The notes: a model not told the origin generated them from the letters alone. A stretch of 64,000 bases of DNA from Tellurirhabdus bombi (GCF_021484805.1 NZ_CP090557.1:3484001-3548000), one strand, 5' to 3'. Positions 40,765-50,769 are shown, counted from the first letter of the stretch. A program made the numbers and translations.

Positions 40765-43700
40765 ATGAAAATTAAATGGTTATTTGTTCTCGGTGCACTG
40801 GTTACCTACAAGGGAGCTTTTGCCCAATTACCCACCTCTAAAAAAGGCGGCTTGATTGCATCCATCAACCGGCCTGTATCCCGCGATAAAGCGTTTGCTG
40901 ACGTGACGGTTACAGGGACTATCACGGATGAGAAAGGCGAAGGCCTGCCGGGTGCTACGGTTACCATCAAGGGAACCACACTAGGCACCAACACCGATGC
41001 CGACGGTAAATTCACCCTCCGCATTCCGGATGGCACCAGCACGCCGACACTCGTTGTTTCTTACATCGGTTACCTTCCTCAGGAAGTAGCCATCGGAAAC
41101 CAGACCGTTCTCAATATTCAGCTTAAGGGCGATGCCAAATCGCTGAACGAAGTGGTCGTTGTGGGTTACGGTACGCAGAAACGGTCGGACATCACGGGGT
41201 CGGTTGCTTCGGTTCCGAAAGAGCGCTTATCACAACTACCGGTTACGAACGTGCTTCAGGCGGTACAAGGATCGGTGGCCGGGGTGAACATCACCCAGTC
41301 GTCGTCCGTTCCGGGGGCGGAACCGTCAACCATTATTCGGGGTCAGAACTCGATCAACGCTAACTCAGGTCCGTTTGTGGTCGTCGATGGTATTCCGCTG
41401 AGCAAAACCGGCGGGTCGCTCAACGACATCAACCCGAACGATATTGAGTCTATGGAAATCCTGAAAGATGCCTCGGCGGTGGCCATTTACGGGACCAACG
41501 GCGCGAACGGGGTTATCCTGATCACGACGAAACGCGGAACAACGGGCAAGCCGGTTATTCGGTACAACGCCTACGCCGGGGTTGAAAATTTTTCGCATAT
41601 CCTGAAGCCCCGAAACGGGGCAGAATACGTGCAGAAATACAAGGACTGGTTGTCACAAACGGGCCAGACCATGGTCAACCCAGTGCCTAACTTCGATGAG
41701 TTGGCTAACTACAACGCAGGTATCACCACCGACTGGATCAAGGAAGCCACCCAAACGGGTATCTTACAGGATCATAACCTGAGCATTTCCGGCGGAACTC
41801 AAAACGTGAAATACTTCGTTTCAGGAGAAATTCTGGATCAGAAAGGACTTGTAAGAGGGTTCAATTACAAACGTGCCAGCTTCCGGTCGAACCTGGACGT
41901 TGATGTGACCAACTTCCTGAAAGTGGGAACGTCTTTGTTCATGGCCAATAACAACCGGGATGGTGGTCGTACAAACCTGCTGAATGCTTCGGCCATGAGT
42001 CCGTACGGGCAAATGTACAATCCCAATGGAACGTACAAAATTTTCCCGATGTTTCCCGAGCAGCTGTACACCAACCCAATGCTTGGTCTGACGACACAAC
42101 GCGAAGACAGAAGCACTAACCTGAACGGAAATGCGTACGCTGAAGTCAATTTTGACGGTCTGGTTAAAGGACTAAAATACCGTCTGAACGTGGGTTACTC
42201 CTACCTGCCCGCCCGCCGGGGATCGTACGTGGGACGTAGTGCCAATGACCTGAACGGAACGGCAACTACCTTCGCTTCGGAAACCAACAGCTACACCATC
42301 GAAAACATTCTGACCTATGGTCGGGATTGGGGAAAACACCACTTCGATTTTACGGGTCTTTACAGCGCCCAGCAACGGAAATACGTTCAGTCGGAAGGTC
42401 GGGCCGTTGGTTTTGTCAACGATGAGCTAGGCTTCTTCAACCTGGGTGCCGGGGCAACGCAGTCGAGCTTCTCATATGCGGATCGGTACGCGCTGAATTC
42501 GCAGATGGGACGGGTTAACTATTCGTACGATAGCCGCTACCTGTTTACGGTAACAGCCCGCCGCGATGGGTCGTCGGTATTCGGGGCCAACACCAGCAAA
42601 TACGGTTTGTTCCCTTCGGTAGCCCTGGGCTGGAACATCACCAACGAAGACTTCATGAAAAACCTGAATGCGATCAATAACCTGAAGCTTCGGTTATCGT
42701 ATGGTAAGTCAGGAAACGAAGCCATCAGTGTTTACCGCACCATTACAACCAGCAACACGGGACGTTCGCCGTTCAACGGGGTGAGCACCATCGGCGCGTG
42801 GCCCAGCAATCTAGGAAATGGCGACCTGCTTTGGGAAAATACACTTAGCCGCAACCTGGGGATAGACTTTGGTTTCCTGGCCAACCGGATTTCGGGTAGC
42901 CTTGAATTGTACCAGAACAACACAACGGGTCTGCTCCTGCAACGAAGCCTGCCGATTATTACGGGTTACGGCAACGTGTTTGACAACATGGGCGAGACCC
43001 GGAACCGGGGTATCGAGCTAACCGTTAATAGCCGTAATGTGACCAAAGGTGATTTCAAATGGGAATCGACGGTCGTTTTTGCCGCCAACAAAAACCAGAT
43101 TCTGGATTTGTACGGGGATAAAAAAGATGACCTTGGAAACCGTTGGTTCATTGGTCAGCCAATCAGCGTCATTTATGACTACAAATTAGCGGGTGTATGG
43201 CAGCAAGGTGAAGATGCTTCTTCGCAGGATCCGGGTGCTGTGGCGGGTGATTTGAAATTTGCCGACTTAAATGGCGATGGAAAAATCACGCCGGATGGCG
43301 ACCGCATGATTCTGGGCCAAACAGCCCCGAAATGGACCGGTGGTCTGACCAACGCGTTCCACTATAAAAACTTCCACCTGAATGTGTTCATTCAGACCGT
43401 GCAAGGACTTACGCGCAATAATGCCGATTTGACGTATGCCGATGAGACCGGCAAGCGGAACACGCCGGTTGACGTAGGTTATTGGACGCCCGAAAACCGG
43501 AGCAATGACCGTCCGTCCCTGGCTTACAAAAACCCACGCGGCTACGGTTACGCATCAGATGCTAGCTTTACCCGGATTAAAGACGTAACGCTGAGCTATG
43601 TCTTTGGTGCGAAAACGCTGGAAAAAGTGAAACTGGGTAGCGCAACGGTGTATCTAAGCGGCCGGAACCTGTACACGTTCACGAATTGGATTGGCTGGGA

Positions 43701-43812
43701 TCCAGAAGCCGTACAATACGGACGTGGAATTAGCAATTCCGCTGGAAGCTGGGAGACTAACTATCCCGTAACTCGCTCGTTTGTATTGGGCCTGAACGTA
43801 TCGCTTCGCTAA
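40765..43812 (+). CDS. SusC/RagA family TonB-linked outer membrane transporter
   Basis: The 1015-residue transporter imports oligosaccharides across the outer membrane with its SusD partner. A signal peptide ends at GAFAQ. Residues ~45-120 are a carboxypeptidase-regulatory-like domain (TGTITDEKGEGLPGATVTIK), followed by the SusC signature LNEVVVVGYGTQKRSDITG, the plug (NVLQAVQGSVAGVNITQ, ILKDASAVAIYG) and a 22-strand barrel ending NYPVTRSFVLGLNVSLR with terminal aromatic/basic pattern. It follows the box B promoter with a leader of about 75 bases; susD starts 28 bases after its stop. The substrate is taken from the neighbouring enzymes: probably arabinogalactan oligosaccharides. Confidence 0.95.
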   Translation: MKIKWLFVLGALVTYKGAFAQLPTSKKGGLIASINRPVSRDKAFADVTVTGTITDEKGEGLPGATVTIKGTTLGTNTDADGKFTLRIPDGTSTPTLVVSYIGYLPQEVAIGNQTVLNIQLKGDAKSLNEVVVVGYGTQKRSDITGSVASVPKERLSQLPVTNVLQAVQGSVAGVNITQSSSVPGAEPSTIIRGQNSINANSGPFVVVDGIPLSKTGGSLNDINPNDIESMEILKDASAVAIYGTNGANGVILITTKRGTTGKPVIRYNAYAGVENFSHILKPRNGAEYVQKYKDWLSQTGQTMVNPVPNFDELANYNAGITTDWIKEATQTGILQDHNLSISGGTQNVKYFVSGEILDQKGLVRGFNYKRASFRSNLDVDVTNFLKVGTSLFMANNNRDGGRTNLLNASAMSPYGQMYNPNGTYKIFPMFPEQLYTNPMLGLTTQREDRSTNLNGNAYAEVNFDGLVKGLKYRLNVGYSYLPARRGSYVGRSANDLNGTATTFASETNSYTIENILTYGRDWGKHHFDFTGLYSAQQRKYVQSEGRAVGFVNDELGFFNLGAGATQSSFSYADRYALNSQMGRVNYSYDSRYLFTVTARRDGSSVFGANTSKYGLFPSVALGWNITNEDFMKNLNAINNLKLRLSYGKSGNEAISVYRTITTSNTGRSPFNGVSTIGAWPSNLGNGDLLWENTLSRNLGIDFGFLANRISGSLELYQNNTTGLLLQRSLPIITGYGNVFDNMGETRNRGIELTVNSRNVTKGDFKWESTVVFAANKNQILDLYGDKKDDLGNRWFIGQPISVIYDYKLAGVWQQGEDASSQDPGAVAGDLKFADLNGDGKITPDGDRMILGQTAPKWTGGLTNAFHYKNFHLNVFIQTVQGLTRNNADLTYADETGKRNTPVDVGYWTPENRSNDRPSLAYKNPRGYGYASDASFTRIKDVTLSYVFGAKTLEKVKLGSATVYLSGRNLYTFTNWIGWDPEAVQYGRGISNSAGSWETNYPVTRSFVLGLNVSLR

Positions 43813-43839
43813 CTGGCAGACTAAAAAGAAGAAGACAAA

Positions 43840-45468
43840 ATGAAAAAATACATAACCATACTGGCTTTGTCGGCCACCGTGCTGGCAACCTCCTGCAAGG
43901 AGGACTTCCTGGATGAAAAGCCTTATTCCGCTTACACGCCGATTACTTTAACGGATTCACTGGGTTTTCAAGCCTCGCTGATCGGCTTATACAACCATAC
44001 CAGTACGTATTTCTCCTGGTCTGATCGGCAGGGATGGCCAAGCGTATGGCAGGTAGGTACGGATATCGCCAATGCCACCGCTAACCAGGAAGGTATCGAA
44101 ATACCTTATTACAACTATGCGTTGTTGACGCCAACCGACGCCGCCGCCAACCGTACCTGGAACCGCAATTACGTCATGATCAACATGACCAATACCATTA
44201 TCAGCAGCATTGAATCGCCGTCCCTGACGGTAATCAGCGCGGTTGGTAAGGCCCGGATCAGTGCGGAAGCGAAATTTTTCCGGGGGTATGCCTACAACAA
44301 CCTGGCAACCTTCTTTGGCGGTGTTCCCTTGTTGACGCAACCGCTGACCGCCCCGAAAACGGATTTCGTGCGGGCTCCGCTGGAAGAAATCAACAACCAG
44401 GTTATTAGTGATCTTACTTTCGCGGCGCAGAACCTACCCGATATCGAAAGCGTCCCGTCGAACACCAAAGGCCGGTTATATGGCCGCGCGAACAAGTTTA
44501 TGGCCATGCAATTGCTAGCCGAAGCATATTTGCGCATTGGTAAGCCCGAACTGGCTGAAGAACAACTGAAAGCCATCATCAGCAGCAACCGGTTCAAACT
44601 GATCAAAGCGCGGTACGGCACCAAAGCGAGCCTTCCCGGTGATTATTACTCGGATATGTTCGCCTACGGAAACCAACGCCGCGTTCAGGGAAATACGGAA
44701 GCCATCTGGGTACTGGAGCAGGAAAACCCCGCAACAGTCGTTGGTGGAATTACCGACAACCCGCAACAGCGGCGGGTATGGGGAGCCGCTTACCACAACG
44801 TCAGTGGTATGGCTTTGTCTGATTCAACGGGAGGCCGGGCGCTGGGTCGTCTGCGGCTGAGCAACTGGGTTATCTATAGCCTGTACAAGCCGGGTGATAT
44901 TCGGAATTCGCATTATAATTTCCGGAGACGGTATACGTACAATGATCCGACTAAACCAGCTACGTATGGCAAACCCGTTCCCTACGCTGGGCCGGACACC
45001 TTATTCCACCTGGCTCCGCACACGACCAAGTGGTACCAGTTTGACCCGAACGATACATTTGGATACGCCATGGTTAAAGATTTTATCCTGATGCGTTTGG
45101 GCGAAACATACCTGTTGCTGGCCGAAGCGCAATTCAAACAGGGCAAACTCGAAGACGCGGCGGCAAGCATCAACGTCCTGCGCGAACGGGCTTTCCCGGG
45201 CTATCCAGCCGTTGGTAAGGTAGCTGCTTCGGACATCACGTTGGACTTTATTCTGGACGAGCGGGTTCGCGAGTTGCTGGGTGAAGAAAACCGCCGGATG
45301 ACCCTCATGCGGACTAAAACGCTGGTACAACGGGCCACTCGCCTGAACCGCAACAACGCCTTTAACCCCATCGTTGGCATCAACGAAAACAACCTCTTGC
45401 TGCCAATTCCGCTGAACGAAATTCAGTTGAACAAAGACGCGGTGCTGACTCAAAATCCGGGTTACTAA
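43840..45468 (+). CDS. SusD/RagB family surface glycan-binding lipoprotein
   Basis: Surface lipoprotein that forms the lid of the SusC transporter. A signal peptide with lipobox ends at Cys19 (LATSC) and is followed by KEDF, which fits the acidic surface-export signal of Bacteroidota lipoproteins. The protein is helical with the RagB/SusD layout: an N-terminal helical repeat region, SAEAKFFRGYAYNNLATFFGG, and the C-terminal DFILMRLGETYLLLAEAQFKQG, LDFILDERVRELLGEENRR. Length, 542 residues, is typical. It ends the operon, with a clear terminator 27 bases downstream. Confidence 0.95.
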   Translation: MKKYITILALSATVLATSCKEDFLDEKPYSAYTPITLTDSLGFQASLIGLYNHTSTYFSWSDRQGWPSVWQVGTDIANATANQEGIEIPYYNYALLTPTDAAANRTWNRNYVMINMTNTIISSIESPSLTVISAVGKARISAEAKFFRGYAYNNLATFFGGVPLLTQPLTAPKTDFVRAPLEEINNQVISDLTFAAQNLPDIESVPSNTKGRLYGRANKFMAMQLLAEAYLRIGKPELAEEQLKAIISSNRFKLIKARYGTKASLPGDYYSDMFAYGNQRRVQGNTEAIWVLEQENPATVVGGITDNPQQRRVWGAAYHNVSGMALSDSTGGRALGRLRLSNWVIYSLYKPGDIRNSHYNFRRRYTYNDPTKPATYGKPVPYAGPDTLFHLAPHTTKWYQFDPNDTFGYAMVKDFILMRLGETYLLLAEAQFKQGKLEDAAASINVLRERAFPGYPAVGKVAASDITLDFILDERVRELLGEENRRMTLMRTKTLVQRATRLNRNNAFNPIVGINENNLLLPIPLNEIQLNKDAVLTQNPGY

Positions 45469-45494
45469 GCCGTTTTTTTTTAATAATTGTTTCT

Positions 45495-45532
45495 GGCCGG
45501 ATGGAGTTACGAACTCTATCCGGCTTTTTTTT
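45495..45532 (+). terminator. Intrinsic terminator of the PUL operon
   Basis: GCCGGATGGAGTT (45496-45508) pairs with AACTCTATCCGGC (45512-45524) apart from one G-U pair, loop ACG, followed by eight T. It closes the susCD transcript. Confidence 0.92.
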
Positions 45533-45622
45533 GGCTATTCCTAAACCGTTTTCTAGTTAGCTACGTTATTTTATTGGAATACTGCCATTTGGCAGCTACC
45601 TTAGTGACAATATTCATATACG

Positions 45623-46027
45623 ATGGACTTACTACTCACAACCGAATCAAACGATAGCAGCTTTGGCCTCGTGGAGCAAGCCCGGCAGGGCGTCAACCGC
45701 GCCAAGGTGGATGAGGTGGCCCAATCGATCAGCCTGACCGACAAGGACATGGCGCGCATCCTGAACCTCTCCGAACGAACGCTCCACCGACTGCGACCCG
45801 AGGCCCGACTGGACAGCAATGCTTCCGAGCGGCTGTTGCTCCTGGAAAACCTGCTGACCCACGGCCTAGGTGTTTTCGACGGGCGGGCGGCGGTGCTGGG
45901 GCGCTGGTTGCGCGTTCCATTGGCTGAGTTGCGTCGCCAGACTCCACTGGACCTGCTCGACACGGCCACCGGCTTTGCGCTGGTTCATACCGTACTGGGG
46001 CGGATTGAGCACGGTATTTACGCTTAA
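45623..46027 (+). CDS. Xre/ParS-type antitoxin of a RES toxin-antitoxin pair
   Basis: 134-residue DUF2384-type protein. An Xre-like helix-turn-helix lies at ~35-60 (SISLTDKDMARILNLSERTLHRLRP), and the C-terminal ParS/MbcA toxin-binding domain (ERLLLLENLLTHGLGVFDGR, VPLAELRRQTPLDLLDTATG) is plain. It would neutralise the RES toxin encoded 8 bases downstream and repress its own promoter. The pair lies after the PUL terminator. Confidence 0.88.
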   Translation: MDLLLTTESNDSSFGLVEQARQGVNRAKVDEVAQSISLTDKDMARILNLSERTLHRLRPEARLDSNASERLLLLENLLTHGLGVFDGRAAVLGRWLRVPLAELRRQTPLDLLDTATGFALVHTVLGRIEHGIYA

Positions 46028-46035
46028 GCTCCGCT

Positions 46036-46524
46036 ATGGCCGACGTTTTGCCCACTTTACAACTGTACCGCCTGGTTAAAGAACGCTTCGTCAATACACC
46101 TTTATCCACGGAAGGCGCCCGCCTCTACAGTGGCCGCTGGCATCCGGCGGGACGAGGCATTCTCTATACATCATCCACCCCCGAACTTACGCTGCTTGAG
46201 CAGTTGGTTCACTTACCAACGCTGCCTTACGAAGACCTTCCCCGGCTCTTTCTGCTAACGCTATCGGTGCCTGACAACCGGCGAATCATCCCCGCCGACG
46301 AACTGCCTGCTGGCTGGCGGGACGAAGCAACGTTCACCCAAAATCACCAGTTTCTGGCTCCCTGGCTATCGGCTCCGGACGTATTGGCCGTGGGCGTCCC
46401 CTCAGCGGTTGTGTCTGAATCGCTCAATTACTTATTGCACCCGGCTCATCCCCTATTCGCCCAGATTACGGTCGAGAGCGCCAAGCCTTTCCCCGTTGAT
46501 CCCCGCTTGTGGCGGAAAAGCTAG
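46036..46524 (+). CDS. RES domain toxin (NAD+-degrading)
   Basis: 162-residue RES domain protein. Residues characteristic of the name and active site are visible: Arg in ARLYSGRWHPAGRGILYTS, Glu in TPELTLLEQLVH and Ser in SAVVSESLNYLLHP. RES toxins degrade NAD+ and stop growth until neutralised by the antitoxin. It starts 8 bases after the antitoxin stop, the normal order. The 226 bases downstream contain no other gene. Confidence 0.88.
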   Translation: MADVLPTLQLYRLVKERFVNTPLSTEGARLYSGRWHPAGRGILYTSSTPELTLLEQLVHLPTLPYEDLPRLFLLTLSVPDNRRIIPADELPAGWRDEATFTQNHQFLAPWLSAPDVLAVGVPSAVVSESLNYLLHPAHPLFAQITVESAKPFPVDPRLWRKS

Positions 46525-46601
46525 GTTATCGTAGGTAGTCTTCTCACTATTCCGAGTTGTTTACATGCGTTTGACCGGAGCAAAACACGTATTTATACCT
46601 G

Positions 46602-46632
46602 TTTACTTATTCATTTATAACAGATACATTTG
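46602..46632 (+). promoter_or_regulatory. Candidate promoter for the PQQ-like lipoprotein gene
   Basis: TTTA at 46602-46605 and TACATTTG (an exact TAnnTTTG) at 46625-46632 with 19 bases between. The leader to the ATG at 46751 would be about 110 bases. No other element is clear in this gap. Confidence 0.4.
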
Positions 46633-46750
46633 ACCTCTCTGGTGGCCATCCGTGTTCATCTATCTAGCCAGTATTTGCTCTACTAGTACCGAATAAGCTG
46701 AAAGCCGCCTTTGAAAGTGCTTTCGGGAGCGCCTTTAGAACTGATCAACG

Positions 46751-48043
46751 ATGAATATAAACAGGCTTATAGCCCTTCTACCTGTACTTCTTCTGTTCTC
46801 CTGCAATCCTGACAAGATTGAGAATAAGATCGATTCACAGGGGGTAACCATCCAGTTATCCCCTGTGTGGCGAAGTTCGATCTCGGAGCAGACTAAGTAC
46901 ATTGCCGGCGGGATTGGGCAAGCATTCATGACCGAAAGAGGCATTTTGTTTCCCAAAGCAACCGCTCTCCCCCGTGACCCGCAACATGCTCGGTCTTACC
47001 TGGTCTTAAAAGATAAAGATACCGGCCAAGACATCTGGGCCTGGAATGATTATCTGACTAATTTCGAGCAGCTTGATATGGACAAAAACCGCCAGGAAGA
47101 TGTCAACGGCACTTTGCTTTACACCAGCGGCAACCGGGGGTACGGCATTGACATGCAAACGGGAAAAACCATCTGGAAGACTACGTACACAGATCAGTGG
47201 GCCAGAGTAGCTACGGCCACTGGATCAGATACGTTTTATCTGACCCTCAACCCCATTGAATCCTACAATCAGAGTGCCTTCAAGCCTCAAATCAATCAGG
47301 GCGTGTTGAGTAACGGCAGTATCACTCGGCTATTGCCTTTAGTATTCGGGGCAGACAAGGGAAAAGAAGGGGGCGGGTATAAGGAATCCTTTGGGCAGGT
47401 GAATGGCATGAGGCTCCTGAAAATCAATGGAGAAGAGCATCTTCTGTTCAATTATTATGATTCCACGCCTCCCACTGCACACTGGTACACCCCCCGCCTA
47501 TCGCTTTACAACCTGGCCCAAAAGAAGTTCGTCTACGAAGGACTACCCATGAAAGAAGCCGGTTATTTACTAGCGGTCAATGGGCGTTTGCAGGTCAACA
47601 ACGGCAAGGTCTATGACTCCATGTTGCGCTACACGGTTTGTCATGATCTGTTGACGGGCAAGCAACTCTGGGAACGCGTCTTTGGCTCGCTCTGCGATTA
47701 CCAGCTAGCCACCGAGGACAAGCTACTGAGCTACATCAGCGATGGGAATTTATACTGCCTGGATGCCAACACGGGGCAAACGCGCTGGCAACAGGAGTGC
47801 GTAGTGACCAGCAACCTGGTGCAGCTCAACGGGGTGGTCTACTACACGGCCAGCCAAAAGTTGTGCGCCTCGGAACTGCAAACGGGCAAGTTGCTGTGGA
47901 AAATCGATTCGCCGGATTCGCGCCAGAACTCTGAGGCTCGTTTCCGGGGCTTTGTGGCGGTGGTGCCGGGCAAGAACGGCCAAAAAGGGCGGGTGTACGC
48001 CCACACGGGCCTAAATGCCTATTGTTACGAAGCCATTCGGTAA
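46751..48043 (+). CDS. PQQ-like beta-propeller lipoprotein
   Basis: 430-residue exported lipoprotein; the lipobox ends at Cys18 (LLFSC). The mature protein has repeated motifs such as LKDKDTGQDIWAWNDYLTN, GYGIDMQTGKTIWKTTYTD, YCLDANTGQTRWQQECV and ASELQTGKLLWKIDSPDSR, which are PQQ/quinoprotein-type beta-propeller blades ending in a Trp-containing strand. There are about 7-8 blades. PQQ-binding residues were not checked; many such proteins bind no cofactor and serve as scaffolds. It is convergent with the DUF1593 gene with only 17 bases between stops. Confidence 0.8.
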   Translation: MNINRLIALLPVLLLFSCNPDKIENKIDSQGVTIQLSPVWRSSISEQTKYIAGGIGQAFMTERGILFPKATALPRDPQHARSYLVLKDKDTGQDIWAWNDYLTNFEQLDMDKNRQEDVNGTLLYTSGNRGYGIDMQTGKTIWKTTYTDQWARVATATGSDTFYLTLNPIESYNQSAFKPQINQGVLSNGSITRLLPLVFGADKGKEGGGYKESFGQVNGMRLLKINGEEHLLFNYYDSTPPTAHWYTPRLSLYNLAQKKFVYEGLPMKEAGYLLAVNGRLQVNNGKVYDSMLRYTVCHDLLTGKQLWERVFGSLCDYQLATEDKLLSYISDGNLYCLDANTGQTRWQQECVVTSNLVQLNGVVYYTASQKLCASELQTGKLLWKIDSPDSRQNSEARFRGFVAVVPGKNGQKGRVYAHTGLNAYCYEAIR

Positions 48044-48060
48044 CGAAAGTTAGCCGAGGC

Positions 48061-49572
48061 TCAATCTACCGTAGCAATCACGCGTTGGTAGCGCGTCAAT
48101 GAGGGCGTTTTGGTATCGGAGACTTCCAGAATCAGGTGAATGGTTTGCCCCGTAGCGGCGTCTTTGGGCACCGTGAAGAATGCTTTGGCCTCGTTGGCTT
48201 TTTGAAGGGTTATTTTTCCTTTGTATGTATCCACTTCCTCATAGTGCCACCAACGATAGCGCAACGCGTCGCCATCCGGGTCTTTAGCCGACCCGCTGAG
48301 TGCAACGGTCTGCCCCGGTTTCACCCGCAGGTCGCGCGGGTGATCAAGTTTAACGACCGGCGGATGGTTGGCCTCTTTGTAGGATTTAACGCACCAGTCG
48401 GCACGGGCAGCAAAATCATTCTGCAAAACCGGCACCCAACGCGTCTGCGGATACGCCGCATCCTGCTTTTGGGTATAGGGATTATAATCCGTTACGTGCT
48501 TGCCATCCTCCCAGCGGTAGGGATTTGCCGGAGACGGCACCATGCGGCCACCCCAGCCACCATAAGCCACATTTTCGTCGCTCCGTAGGCCTACGTCAAT
48601 CAGGTAGAAAAACGCGGGCGAATCCCCTTCCGAAATAAAGTCATACTGGTTGCGACCATATTTTTGGGCTTCTTTCAAATCGCCGTGCGTGTGTTCCGGG
48701 TCGCCGGGCAACTGCTTCCCATCACCCCACAGGTAATAGTCCTCCAGAAGCGGACCGTGCTTAAACCGGATATTTTCGGTAAACCATTTCCCACCCAGAT
48801 ACGATTGCAATTCCGTGGGGACAACCCGGGGCCATAAATAAGCGAAACTCCAGAACTGATCTGAATTGTAAAGCACTTTGATCTGCGGCCAGTTGGGTGC
48901 AATGTATTTCTGGTAAGTAGCGTCCTGGTCGAGTACGGCGTAAATAATGGCTTTATCGGATACTTTTTTCCTGATTTCCGGCCAATTGGGCTTTCCTTTA
49001 TTCTCTTCTTCAATCGACTTAAGGGCCCGGGCGACGGTATTGGTTCCGCCCCAGATTTGCAGGTAAACAGGCTGGGAATTATTGTCGAGCAGCACTTTCT
49101 TGATCCAGTCGGACCCTTCGGTATTTCGGCTCATTTCACCCTCAAAATCAATGTTACCCACCCTCACTAGCCCCCGCAAATAGTCTGGTGTCGGGAACCC
49201 CGTCGCGTGCTTTGAAAGGTTGGGATAAACTTGGGCATATTTGTCAATATATGCCTGCATCCAGGTTGTGCCGGGCCACCTTAATTCGGTTCGCTCCCCG
49301 TACCGTTTGGCGGTATTTTCCATCTCCGAGGTAAACTTGGTCCCTTTCCCGTCGCCTTTGTAGTGCCACTGCGAGCTACTGTATACCAGGCCTTCAATAG
49401 CAAATTCATTGCTGTAGAGCAACATACGGACAAAAGTATCCACGTCGTCCACCTCGCCGTCGGTGGTGATAATGGTTCGGGGTTTAGCTGACCGGGATTG
49501 CGCGTATGCCGAAAAGCGGCCCTCCCACAACAACACGACAGCAAGAAGCGCAAGTAAAACCACTTTTTTCAT
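48061..49572 (-). CDS. DUF1593 family secreted protein (nucleoside-hydrolase-like)
   Basis: Signal peptide followed by a DUF1593 domain of about 300 residues: KPRTIITTDGEVDDVDTFVRMLLYSNEFAIEGLVYSSSQWHY is close to the metal-binding DxDxxxDD motif of nucleoside hydrolases, and WGGTNTVARALK and AIIYAVLDQDATYQKYIAP support this fold. The last ~110 residues are a separate beta-sandwich (SGSAKDPDGDALRYRWWHYEEVDTYKGK), part of the known cellulose-associated DUF1593/Sde182 group. It would cleave a glycosidic bond; the substrate is unknown. Isolated gene, convergent with the propeller lipoprotein. Confidence 0.82.
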   Translation of the reverse strand: MKKVVLLALLAVVLLWEGRFSAYAQSRSAKPRTIITTDGEVDDVDTFVRMLLYSNEFAIEGLVYSSSQWHYKGDGKGTKFTSEMENTAKRYGERTELRWPGTTWMQAYIDKYAQVYPNLSKHATGFPTPDYLRGLVRVGNIDFEGEMSRNTEGSDWIKKVLLDNNSQPVYLQIWGGTNTVARALKSIEEENKGKPNWPEIRKKVSDKAIIYAVLDQDATYQKYIAPNWPQIKVLYNSDQFWSFAYLWPRVVPTELQSYLGGKWFTENIRFKHGPLLEDYYLWGDGKQLPGDPEHTHGDLKEAQKYGRNQYDFISEGDSPAFFYLIDVGLRSDENVAYGGWGGRMVPSPANPYRWEDGKHVTDYNPYTQKQDAAYPQTRWVPVLQNDFAARADWCVKSYKEANHPPVVKLDHPRDLRVKPGQTVALSGSAKDPDGDALRYRWWHYEEVDTYKGKITLQKANEAKAFFTVPKDAATGQTIHLILEVSDTKTPSLTRYQRVIATVD

Positions 49573-49801
49573 GAGACAGGATTAAAGGTTGGGCGTTCAT
49601 GGCTGAGCGTGGATAACCCGAATTACTTCGTACCAAGCCCAACCAGAAAACAGGGAACAAGATCCGTAAAGGTAGCGATCGCCCGTTGATGAGCAATAGG
49701 CACCTTCAGTCTGAGCGTTTCAACAAAGTCACTTTGAGCTTTACAGCAAAGTAGCTCGTAAAATTCTGGCCGAACTTTGTCGAAACTTAAAAGAAATGAC
49801 C

Positions 49802-50686
49802 ATGACAAAAGTTTGGTTTATAACCGGTAGCGCCCGTGGATTGGGCCGCAGCCTGACCGAAGCCGTGTTGGCAACAGGCGACCTGGTGGCGGCTACCGCC
49901 CGCCACCCCGAACAATTGAAAGAGCTGACCGCTCAATACACGAATCAGATTTTATCGCTTTCGCTGGATGTGACGGATCAAGAGCAAATTCATGCGGCGG
50001 TTGAAAAAGCCCTATCGCATTTCGGGCGCATCGACGTCTTGGTGAACAACGCCGGTTTTGGCATCACGGGGGCTGCCGAAGCCTTCACCGACGAGCAGGT
50101 ACGCTCTCAGTTGGAAACGAACTTGTACGCCCCCATCGAGATCACGCGCGCCGTGTTGCCCCAGATGCGAAAGCAGCGTTCCGGTCGAATTTTGCAAATC
50201 AGCTCTATCGGCGGTCGGGTCGGTAACCCCGGCGTTTCCATCTACCAGGCGGCGAAATTTGGCCTGAGTGGGTTCAGCGAGGCCCTCGCCAAAGAAGTAG
50301 AACCATTGGGAATTTACGTCACCTCCGTCGAACCGGGCGGTTTTCGCACCGATTGGGCGGGGTCTTCCATGACGTATGCCCCCAGTCTGGAAGGCTACGA
50401 AACCACCGTTGACATACGAGCCAATTTCATTAAAAGCGGCACTTATGTACCCGTGGGCGACCCCGACAAAGCCGCCAAGATCATGATCGACCTTGTAAAT
50501 CACCCCGAGCCGCCCGTGCATTTGGTGCTGGGAAGCGAAGCCATCGGGATTTTGCAAAGCGCGGATGCCGCCCGCTCCGCCGAACAGGAAAAATGGTTGC
50601 CCGTCAGCCTTTCCACTGACCACGATGATGCCATCGACTTTCTGGCTACTAAAGAAGGCCAGTGGTATACCCGACAAAAGAAATAA
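49802..50686 (+). CDS. SDR family oxidoreductase
   Basis: Classical short-chain dehydrogenase of 294 residues: TGSARGLGR cofactor loop at the N-terminus, DVTD, NNAGFGITGA, catalytic SSIGG...YQAAK (Ser, Tyr, Lys), and ETNLYAPIEITRAVLPQMRK. It probably uses NADP(H). The substrate is unknown. MTKVWFITGS at 49802 is chosen over the ATG two codons upstream, because homologs begin like this. The AraC gene begins 83 bases after its stop on the same strand and may control it. Confidence 0.92.
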   Translation: MTKVWFITGSARGLGRSLTEAVLATGDLVAATARHPEQLKELTAQYTNQILSLSLDVTDQEQIHAAVEKALSHFGRIDVLVNNAGFGITGAAEAFTDEQVRSQLETNLYAPIEITRAVLPQMRKQRSGRILQISSIGGRVGNPGVSIYQAAKFGLSGFSEALAKEVEPLGIYVTSVEPGGFRTDWAGSSMTYAPSLEGYETTVDIRANFIKSGTYVPVGDPDKAAKIMIDLVNHPEPPVHLVLGSEAIGILQSADAARSAEQEKWLPVSLSTDHDDAIDFLATKEGQWYTRQKK

Positions 50687-50769
50687 TAAACTGTCGAGCA
50701 AATTGAGGGAATCTGGAACCGGAATTGTTTTGGAACGATTCCGGTTTCGCTATACAAAGCCCGATTCAG

